Source: Pseudomonadota bacterium (GTDB lineage Bacteria > Chloroflexota > Ktedonobacteria > Ktedonobacterales > JACDGC01). Taken from it: DNA of 7,205 nucleotides. The stretch is taken from positions 1-7,205 of the forward strand of contig JAJPKG010000156.1 of assembly GCA_021323815.1 (NCBI GenBank). The letters run 5' to 3'. Below, piece after piece: positions 1 to 4,531 of the stretch. The position numbers and the translations under genes were made by a program. The notes beneath the pieces are model-generated. The model was not told the origin of the DNA and did not search any database. It was given only the letters and a program-made list of their open reading frames with translations. Positions within the stretch are counted from its first letter, which is position 1; every line of letters begins with the position of its first letter.

Positions 1-62
1 GCACTACCCCGCGCGACCTGCTCATCTTCTCGCTCATCCCCACCGACCCCCGCTGGCCATAG
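1..62 (+). CDS. C-terminal end of an unidentified protein (partial)
   Basis: Reading from base 3, the plus strand gives 19 codons ending at a TAG stop at 60-62. The peptide ends DLLIFSLIPTDPRWP. It is hydrophobic then Pro/Asp-rich, uses C- and G-ended codons like the confident genes here, and looks like a genuine protein terminus. The start lies outside the window, so length, domains and function cannot be judged. It would be convergent with the connector-like gene at 194-1129, separated by about 130 bases. The alternative is a chance open stretch, since only 62 bases are visible. Confidence 0.35.
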   Translation, partial: TTPRDLLIFSLIPTDPRWP

Positions 63-140
63 GGGACGGGGACGCGGAAGAGGTTGCACTGGTCAAAGCC
101 TCATGGATGTTCATGCCATTCAGCCAGAATGAGCGTTCAA

Positions 141-192
141 TCCTTCGTGTTCTTCGCTTTATTCGCGTCCTTCGCGTTCCCGTCCCGTCCCG
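141..192 (-). repeat. Purine-rich degenerate repeat patch (copy 1)
   Basis: On the minus strand this stretch is a run of GACGGGAA, CGCGAAGGA and GAACACGAAGGA-like words, i.e. a degenerate 9-12 base periodicity. Similar patches occur at 1158-1202 (plus strand) and 3750-3796 (minus strand). All three lie outside genes. No coding capacity is evident. The patch lies just downstream of the stop of the connector-like gene. Confidence 0.45.
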
Positions 193-193
193 C

Positions 194-1129
194 TCAAAAC
201 GGGCGGTTGCGGTACGGTTCCAGCGCCCGCATGGCATCGCGCAGCAGCAGGCTCGCGTCAGCGGTGTCGCCGCGCAGCCGGCTCACCAGCACCTTCTTGC
301 CCAAACGCCGCTCTGCCGCACCGGTGGGATTTTCCCGATAGCTGAGCAGGTGGCATGCCACCCAGCATACGGCCTGGACGAAATCCGGTGGCAGCGCGCC
401 TGGCGTCAGCCCGCCGGTATACGTCGTCTCCACCCAGATCGGCCCCGACCGGCTCAGCGCAATGTCGGACCAGGCGCGCGGCAACCCCCCCGGCGCGACC
501 AAAAAGCCCGTCGTGCCCACCACCGGAATCGGCGGCGGCACGTCGAAACTGCGGGCGCTCTCAGGAAATTCGATCTGCGTCACATCCAGCGACCACGTCT
601 GCCCCTGGCCCCAGTCCAGCATCAGAGCTGTCACCGCTTGCACCGGAAAGTGCAGCGGGCGCACTGTCAGCACCCCTGCTGGATCCAGCACTGCGTGCGG
701 CCCCGGCAACCGGTAGCGCTCGTTGCGCGCCTGCGCCCACAACTGCGGATCGCTGGCGTTGCCCGGCTTGCCCTGCCCGCAATAGCCTTCCACCCAGGCG
801 GAAGCGCGCACCAGCACATCCGGCAGCGCCCCGGCGGTCCCCCCCGTCGCCACGCACGCGCCGGCCCCATGCGCTGCCTGCACGCCCGCGCTCAACGTCA
901 GCGTCGTTCCCGCCACACCGCTGAGAGCGATCTGCTCCGAATTCGGCCCATCCAAAATCCATCCCACGCCCGCCGCGAAGTTGGTGCCGTCCGTCACGCT
1001 CAGGCTTGTCGCGCCCTGCGTCACAGCGCTCGCCAGCACGCTGTTTCCCCCCAGCAGCGATGCCGTTTCCACGCCCATCGCCCCGCGCACGAACCCCGGC
1101 ACATCCACATAACAACTCAACAACGCCAT
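194..1129 (-). CDS. Phage head-tail connector-like structural protein
   Basis: A 311-residue soluble protein with no signal peptide or membrane segment. Residues 40-95 form a beta-rich repeat of the kind seen in phage virion proteins (SLSVTDGTNFAAG, a short turn, then GTTLTLSAGVQAAHGAGA). The end, roughly residues 250-311, is helical and finishes ALEPYRNRPF, a tail that resembles gp6-type head-tail connector proteins, which sit in the neck between portal and tail. Family assignment is from these resemblances only; no catalytic motif is expected. ATG at 1129 is preferred over the in-frame GTG codons at 1138 and 1135, because AGGTGG lies five bases before it. The stop is TGA at 194-196. No other capsid, portal or tail gene is visible on either side, so it is either an orphan prophage remnant or an independently kept gene. 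Base composition and codon use match the surroundings, which argues against very recent arrival. Confidence 0.6.
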   Translation of the reverse strand: MALLSCYVDVPGFVRGAMGVETASLLGGNSVLASAVTQGATSLSVTDGTNFAAGVGWILDGPNSEQIALSGVAGTTLTLSAGVQAAHGAGACVATGGTAGALPDVLVRASAWVEGYCGQGKPGNASDPQLWAQARNERYRLPGPHAVLDPAGVLTVRPLHFPVQAVTALMLDWGQGQTWSLDVTQIEFPESARSFDVPPPIPVVGTTGFLVAPGGLPRAWSDIALSRSGPIWVETTYTGGLTPGALPPDFVQAVCWVACHLLSYRENPTGAAERRLGKKVLVSRLRGDTADASLLLRDAMRALEPYRNRPF

Positions 1130-1134
1130 CGCCA

Positions 1135-1140
1135 CCACCT
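1135..1140 (-). promoter_or_regulatory. Ribosome binding site deciding the start of the connector-like gene
   Basis: On the minus strand, AGGTGG is followed by TGGCG and then ATG at 1129, an ideal five-base spacing. It overlaps the GTG codons at 1138 and 1135, so those are unlikely starts. Confidence 0.5.
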
Positions 1141-1157
1141 GCTTTCAAGGAAATAGC

Positions 1158-1202
1158 GGGACACGGAGGACACGACACTATTTCACGCAAGAACACAGAA
1201 AA
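1158..1202 (+). repeat. Purine-rich degenerate repeat patch (copy 2)
   Basis: This begins GGGACACGGAGGACACG and continues with TTTCACGCAAGAACACAG. The reverse complement of 3750-3796 begins GGGAACACGGAGGGCACGG and continues TTTTTCACGGAAAG, so the two align over about 40 bases with few differences and small gaps. It lies in the upstream region of the connector-like gene and might contain part of its leader. No convincing -35/-10 pair was found around it. Confidence 0.5.
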
Positions 1203-1298
1203 TACATAAATTTTGTGCATGCTATCAGGGACGCGATTTATCGCACTCCCTCTCTCGCTTGGTGCTCGCTTTCCCTTAACGCGATCATCGTTGGCCGC

Positions 1299-1319
1299 AG
1301 CCCGGAGGGCTTTCTTTTT
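1299..1319 (+). terminator. Terminator-like hairpin with T-run in the repeat head
   Basis: AGCCC (1299-1303) pairs with GGGCT (1307-1311) around a GGA loop, followed directly by TTTCTTTTT. This has the form of a plus-strand intrinsic terminator, but the stem is short (five pairs) and no plus-strand gene runs into it. It is conserved in the second repeat copy at 6550-6571, so it is better understood as part of the repeat head than as the terminator of a neighbouring gene. Confidence 0.35.
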
Positions 1320-1623
1320 CGAGCCGGGGAATTCTATTCCCCGGCGGGCGTGCCACGCATGCTCTGCTCTCCCGGCGGGCGCTCTCTCCCCCGGCGGGCG
1401 TGCCACTCGCGCTCTCTCCCGGCGGGCGCACCACTCGCGCTCTCTCCTGGCGGGCGTGCCACTCGCGCTCTCTCCCGGCGGGCGCACCACCCGCGCTCTT
1501 CTCTCCCGGCGGGCGCACCACCCGCGCTCTCTCCTGGCGGGCGCGCCACGCATGCTCTCCTCTCCTGGCGGGCGCGCCACGCATGCTCTCCTCTCCCGAC
1601 GGGCGTGCCACGCGCTCTTCTCT
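1299..1623 (+). repeat. Composite repeat, copy A: hairpin head plus ten tandem units
   Basis: The head (1299-1345) has a small hairpin, a T-rich run and then a second hairpin with a perfect nine-base stem: GCCGGGGAA at 1323-1331 and TTCCCCGGC at 1337-1345, loop TTCTA. The tail starts inside this stem and consists of ten contiguous units beginning at 1340, 1371, 1390, 1418, 1446, 1474, 1505, 1533, 1564 and 1595. Eight units have lengths of 28 or 31; the second is a 19-base deletion form and the last is 29. Each opens with CCCGGCGGGC or a near variant (CCTGGCGGGC, CCCGACGGGC), then has a CCAC core followed by CGCGCTC or GCATGCTC and a CT-rich end. The array has no stop codon in any of the six frames, which creates long false ORFs. 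It ends 11 bases from the stop of the glycoside hydrolase gene. It occupies most of the 1130-1634 gap; bases 1203-1298 show nothing recognisable. Confidence 0.85.
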
Positions 1624-1634
1624 CCCTACGCCGA

Positions 1635-2816
1635 TCAACTGCCCTTCCCGTTCGCCGCCAGCATCGCCTCGCGGATGGCCGCGCCATAGGGCGAGGACGG
1701 CGTGCCGGACCAATCCGCCAGCAGGCTCGGCCCGCCACAGCCGCCGGTGCTCCACGACCATGCCAGCCACGACATCTGGTGCGCGTTGAAATACGCGATC
1801 GCCTGGGTGGTGTAGCTGGTGCCGCAATCATACGAGCCGAACTCGGTGCCGATCACCGGCACGCGCTCCGCCAGATTCCCGAAGTCGTGCGGCCAGTCCG
1901 ACGGCGCTTTCGAGGCATAGTTGAACGGGTGCGTGCCATAGACGATGTTCGTCCCATGCACCGCGTAGCCCGCGCTCACCCCGGAAAGATCATAGCCCCA
2001 TTGCAGACCGCTGACGATGAGAATGTTTTCCGGCGCGATGGCTCGCACGCGATCCACCAGGTCTTGCATGCCGATGGCCTGATAGGTCTGGTTTTCCATC
2101 TGGTCGCCCTGATCGCTGATGATGTAGCAGCCCCAGGAGATCGTCCCGCCGTGCAGCCAGATATCCCACGTCGTGTCATGCGGCTCGCTGAAGAGATCGA
2201 AGATCACGGCGTGGTCGTTGCGATAGATCGTTGCCAGATCCTGCCAGAACGCGACATCTTTGCCGGTGTCGGGCATGGGGCATTGCACCCCACCGTGCGT
2301 GCGGTCATACGCTGTGTCGAACGGGGCGTCCCATTGCAGATCGAGGATCACATAGAGTCCCGCGCTCTCGGCGTTGAAGACCGCCTGCGCCACCGTGCTG
2401 CGATAATCCGTGCAATTGCCCCCCGCGCCGGACCAAAACTCCGACGAGAGCGGGATGCGCACCACGTTCATGCCCCACGACCGCATCGCCTGAAAATCCG
2501 CCGAGGTGAAATGCCCGTCGCCGTGACAGAGATATTCCAGGGATTGTCGCGACGCGCCGACGAGGCGCACCACCTTGCCGGTGTCATCCACGAATTGCCG
2601 CCCGCGCAGCGTCAGCCCCGGCAGCAGCGGCCTGGGCGTTGCGGTCGGCGAAGGGATCGCCGTAGGGGATGCGTTTGCGGTTGATGACATTGCCCGCCTG
2701 ACCCCATGCGTGCCGCCATTCAGTTGCGTGACGGCGCGCACCATGCCTGCGGCGACGAGGATCGCCAGCAGGGCGATGACCATGATGACCTGCCAGCCCC
2801 GGCGTTGTTGTTGCAT
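1635..2816 (-). CDS. Membrane-anchored glycoside hydrolase family 5 (cellulase-like)
   Basis: A 393-residue secreted or surface-anchored retaining glycosidase, likely acting on beta-1,4-glucan or mannan; the exact substrate cannot be read. A basic N-terminus (QQQRR) precedes one hydrophobic helix at about residues 10-30 with no clear cleavage site, so it is probably a signal anchor. Residues 43-67 are a Ser/Thr/Pro linker (PTAIPSPTATPRP). The catalytic barrel follows: GMNVVRIP at 115-122, DLQW near 159-162, acid/base Glu211 in FDLFSEPHD, THPFNY with His296 and Tyr300, nucleophile Glu325 in VIGTEFG, and the late Trp-rich strand WLAWSW. The residue before the acid/base Glu is Ser210, where clan GH-A almost always has Asn. 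No carbohydrate-binding module is present. ATG at 2816 is chosen over the TTG at 2819 because AGGAGA sits five bases upstream. The gene is monocistronic and divergent from the lipoprotein gene, and its 3' end abuts the composite repeat. Confidence 0.85.
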   Translation of the reverse strand: MQQQRRGWQVIMVIALLAILVAAGMVRAVTQLNGGTHGVRRAMSSTANASPTAIPSPTATPRPLLPGLTLRGRQFVDDTGKVVRLVGASRQSLEYLCHGDGHFTSADFQAMRSWGMNVVRIPLSSEFWSGAGGNCTDYRSTVAQAVFNAESAGLYVILDLQWDAPFDTAYDRTHGGVQCPMPDTGKDVAFWQDLATIYRNDHAVIFDLFSEPHDTTWDIWLHGGTISWGCYIISDQGDQMENQTYQAIGMQDLVDRVRAIAPENILIVSGLQWGYDLSGVSAGYAVHGTNIVYGTHPFNYASKAPSDWPHDFGNLAERVPVIGTEFGSYDCGTSYTTQAIAYFNAHQMSWLAWSWSTGGCGGPSLLADWSGTPSSPYGAAIREAMLAANGKGS

Positions 2817-2821
2817 CAACG

Positions 2822-2827
2822 TCTCCT
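2822..2827 (-). promoter_or_regulatory. Ribosome binding site of the glycoside hydrolase
   Basis: AGGAGA on the minus strand is followed by five bases and then ATG at 2816. This selects the ATG over the adjacent TTG at 2819. Confidence 0.65.
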
Positions 2828-2884
2828 GCCTTATCAGAAGGCGCTGGTCATCCGTCCAGATCGTTACATCTTTCTCTATCGGCT

Positions 2885-2913
2885 GTTATACTTTGCGCTG
2901 CACCTCCCAACAA
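2885..2913 (-). promoter_or_regulatory. Possible sigma-70-type promoter for the glycoside hydrolase
   Basis: On the minus strand, TTGTTG (2913-2908) and TATAAC (2890-2885) are 17 bases apart. The -10 matches five of six consensus bases, the -35 only the TTG half. Transcription would start near 2878, giving a leader of about 60 bases. The -35 and spacer lie inside the inverted-repeat element at 2892-2979, so the element may have supplied this promoter. Confidence 0.4.
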
Positions 2914-2979
2914 GAGCATCTCGCGTCCATCTCCCCCGCTCCATCTCTGCTGGGGAGGGGGCAGGAGGTGCAGCCAAAA
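2892..2979. repeat. Nested inverted-repeat (MITE-like) element
   Basis: The outer arms GCTGCACCTCC (2897-2907) and GGAGGTGCAGC (2964-2974) are perfect 11-base inverted repeats, and the pairing extends outward imperfectly through T-rich and A-rich flanks. A second inverted repeat is nested within: CTCCCC (2931-2936) with GGGGAG (2952-2957). The stretch is about 88 bases, non-coding, and lies between two divergent genes. Its shape suggests a small non-autonomous mobile element or a strongly folding RNA. No target-site duplication is evident. Confidence 0.5.
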
Positions 2980-2999
2980 TCTTGGGTAGAAACTCATCC

Positions 3000-3028
3000 T
3001 TGCCAGTTTTTCGGCGGTACAGTATGAT
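3000..3028 (+). promoter_or_regulatory. Strong sigma-70-type promoter for the lipoprotein gene
   Basis: TTGCCA (3000-3005) and TATGAT (3023-3028) are separated by exactly 17 bases, and each matches five of six consensus bases. Transcription would start near 3035, leaving a leader of roughly 40 bases with a clear AAAGGGAGGT ribosome site at 3063-3072. No operator-like dyad is visible over it. Confidence 0.65.
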
Positions 3029-3077
3029 AGCCAACGGCTGAGTTATCGCCTCGCGCATCGGGAAAGGGAGGTCCGTC

Positions 3078-3554
3078 ATGGCGCGCATCCTGCGTTCGCT
3101 GGCCCCGCTGTTCTTGAGCGCCCTGTCGCTGCCCGGCTGCGGCCACTCGTCATCCGCCGCCTGCGTGCCGGGGCCGCAAACCATCAACGGCGTGCAGACG
3201 CGCCAGTTCTGTGGCCCCGCCAGAGCCACCGCCTCCATCAACGGCCAGCAGGAATCGTGGGCTGGCGGCACATGCTTCATGACGGCGGGCGAGGCCGGCG
3301 TGGATATCGGGCGCGTCATCATCGATCCTACCAATTCCCCGCAAGGCCGCCAGCTTCAGCAACGCTATGATTATTTTGGCGCGGCGGCTGCCGCCACCAG
3401 CGACGGCACCTATCCCGGCACCCTCACCGCCGACTTTCACGGCCAGGAGACGTTCGCCAATGGCGACATCACCTTCACCCACCACCTGCAAGCCGGCACT
3501 TTCACCGGCCACACCTATGCCAGCACGCAAATAACAGCGGTGTGGACGTGCTGA
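3078..3554 (+). CDS. Small secreted lipoprotein of unknown function
   Basis: A 158-residue exported protein. Residues 1-20 form a lipoprotein signal: basic start MARILR, a short hydrophobic core, then the lipobox LPGC with the lipidated Cys21 (Pro at -2 is atypical). The mature part is Thr/Gly-rich and predicted mainly beta. Four further cysteines (Cys29, Cys45, Cys66, Cys158) could form two disulfides. The last 50 residues, with GDITFTHHLQAGTFTG and a terminal VWTC, resemble the repeating strand pattern of small secreted beta-barrel or sandwich domains in which the final Cys closes a disulfide. That is a structural impression, not a family assignment. The start is firm: GGGAGG lies six bases before the ATG, and a good promoter is upstream. 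The gene stands alone, divergent from the glycoside hydrolase; shared export is the only link. Confidence 0.75.
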   Translation: MARILRSLAPLFLSALSLPGCGHSSSAACVPGPQTINGVQTRQFCGPARATASINGQQESWAGGTCFMTAGEAGVDIGRVIIDPTNSPQGRQLQQRYDYFGAAAAATSDGTYPGTLTADFHGQETFANGDITFTHHLQAGTFTGHTYASTQITAVWTC

Positions 3555-3566
3555 CGCCGGGAGTGA

Positions 3567-3674
3567 AATGAGGTTGTAGCACATAGCACGAACAGTGCAT
3601 GGCGAGAGCGCCCGGCGGGTAATGAGGTTGTAGCACATGGCACCAACAGCGTATGGCCAGAGCGCCCAGCGGGT
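3567..3674 (+). repeat. Two-copy 54-base tandem repeat
   Basis: Units 3567-3620 and 3621-3674 are directly abutting and match at 48 of 54 positions by eye. Each begins AATGAGGTTGTAGCACAT and ends GCGGGT. The word TTGTAGCACA in each unit is the exact reverse complement of TGTGCTACAA at 3810-3819, the probable -10 region of the next gene. It lies 12 bases after the lipoprotein stop. No coding capacity and no terminator T-run are seen. Confidence 0.8.
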
Positions 3675-3711
3675 GCAGACCGCGCCGCAGAAAGCGAACC
3701 CGGTGAGCGGA

Positions 3712-3763
3712 GCGGGCTGCTAGCGCCGCCAGCGGCCCCGCCGACGATACCCGTCCTTTTCTT
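3712..3763 (+). terminator. Imperfect GC-rich hairpin with a pyrimidine tail (weak terminator candidate)
   Basis: GCGGG (3712-3716) can pair with CCCGC (3737-3741), with further partial pairing inside (GCTG with CAGC). A CCTTTTCTTT stretch follows about 13 bases later. The distance and the bulges make this a weak candidate for terminating lipoprotein-gene transcription before the restriction-modification promoter. Confidence 0.2.
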
Positions 3764-3796
3764 TCCGTGAAAAATTCCGTGCCCTCCGTGTTCCCG
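3750..3796 (-). repeat. Purine-rich degenerate repeat patch (copy 3)
   Basis: The reverse complement reads GGGAACACGGAGGGCACGG followed by an AT stretch and TTTCACGGAAAG. It aligns well with the plus-strand patch at 1158-1202 and more loosely with 141-192. It ends a few bases before the extended -10 of the downstream gene. Confidence 0.45.
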
Positions 3797-3811
3797 TCAC
3801 CCCGTTCCCTG

Positions 3812-3820
3812 TGCTACAAT
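3812..3820 (+). promoter_or_regulatory. Extended -10 promoter for the restriction-modification gene
   Basis: TGC precedes TACAAT (3815-3820), giving the extended -10 form TGn-TATAAT with one mismatch. The upstream -35 is poor (TTCCCG at 3791-3796, 18-base spacing). Transcription would start near 3827, about 48 bases before the ATG at 3875. Confidence 0.5.
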
Positions 3821-3874
3821 GTTCCTTGTCACCGCATCACCCATTGTTTGCCAGGCAAGGAGACGCGCCCGCTC

Positions 3875-4531
3875 ATGTCCACCTTCACCATCGCCCCCAC
3901 CCATCGCGCCATCAAACGCTATTATCAGGATCTCGCTGAAATGCAGGCGCAGCGCGTCACCAAAGAGAGCGGCCTACGCCACGCCTTCGAGCAATTGCTG
4001 CGCGAGGTGGGCCGCGAGCGCGGCTGGGCGCTCATCCCCGAAGAGACGCTCGCCACCGGCAAGCGGCCAGATGCCGTGCTGCGCGACGCCAATGGCTTGC
4101 CCTGCGGCTATTGGGAAGCGAAAGACCAGCACGACGACCTGGAAAGCGAGATCCGCAAGAAGATCGCGCTCAAATATCCCACCACCAACATCATCTTGAA
4201 AATACCCGGCATGCCGTGCTCTTCCAGAATGGTCGCCGCGACCAGCGCACGTTCGATCTCACCCAGCCGCACGATCTCGCCGATCTGCTGGAAGCGTTTT
4301 TCCGCTGGGAAGAACCCGAATATGAAGCCTTCACCCAGGCCGTCGCCAAATTCAAAGAGCGCATCCCCGAACTCGCCCTGGGCCTGCGCGGCAAAATTGA
4401 GCAACAGCGCCAGCAGCGCAACGCGAAGTTCCTCGCCGCCTTCGACAAATTCTGGGATCTCTGCAAAACGTCCATCGACCCCAACATCAGCCGCGAAGCC
4501 ATCGATGAGATGCTGGTGCAGCACTTGCTGA
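3875..4531 (+). CDS. Type ISP-like restriction-modification protein, N-terminal nuclease fragment (frameshifted)
   Basis: The first 107 codons are the N-terminus of a single-polypeptide restriction-modification enzyme. A helical start (THRAIKRYYQDLAEM) precedes a PD-(D/E)xK endonuclease core: Asp66 in RPDAVL and Glu81-x-Lys83 in GYWEAKD. This layout is typical of Mrr-like nuclease domains that cut DNA in Type ISP and related enzymes. After base 4197 this frame is no longer homologous: Lys-Ile-Pro and everything to the stop at 4531 is out-of-frame sequence. ATG at 3875 is chosen because AAGGAGA (3857-3863) precedes it, although with a long 11-base spacer, and because upstream codons in this frame overlap the promoter and a repeat patch. 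If translated as it stands, the product would be a 218-residue nuclease fragment with a nonsense tail and no DNA-recognition domain. Confidence 0.75.
   Translation: MSTFTIAPTHRAIKRYYQDLAEMQAQRVTKESGLRHAFEQLLREVGRERGWALIPEETLATGKRPDAVLRDANGLPCGYWEAKDQHDDLESEIRKKIALKYPTTNIILKIPGMPCSSRMVAATSARSISPSRTISPICWKRFSAGKNPNMKPSPRPSPNSKSASPNSPWACAAKLSNSASSATRSSSPPSTNSGISAKRPSTPTSAAKPSMRCWCSTC

Noticed and set aside
107..1156. 349-codon plus-strand open frame
   Set aside because: Arg/His/Pro-rich translation with no domain sense; it is the antisense shadow of the connector-like gene.
1299..1345. Terminator of the glycoside hydrolase gene
   Set aside because: The T-run follows the hairpin on the plus strand, whereas the hydrolase is transcribed from the minus strand and ends about 290 bases away.
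561..1580. 339-codon minus-strand open frame
   Set aside because: It is made of repeat-array translation (RPPGE, ARRERE words) plus an off-frame reading of the connector-like gene.
1340..1623. CRISPR array
   Set aside because: Units abut directly and the whole 28/31-base unit is repeated with small variants; there are no unique spacers and no cas genes.
1215..2684. 489-codon plus-strand open frame
   Set aside because: It is the stop-free repeat array joined to the antisense of the glycoside hydrolase; the minus-strand frame has all GH5 motifs, a ribosome site and a signal anchor.
4195..4203. Programmed -1 ribosomal frameshift
   Set aside because: No X-XXY-YYZ slippery heptamer or strong downstream structure is evident, and inserting one pyrimidine gives the conserved Phe-Glu-Asn sequence better than slippage would. 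Not fully excluded.
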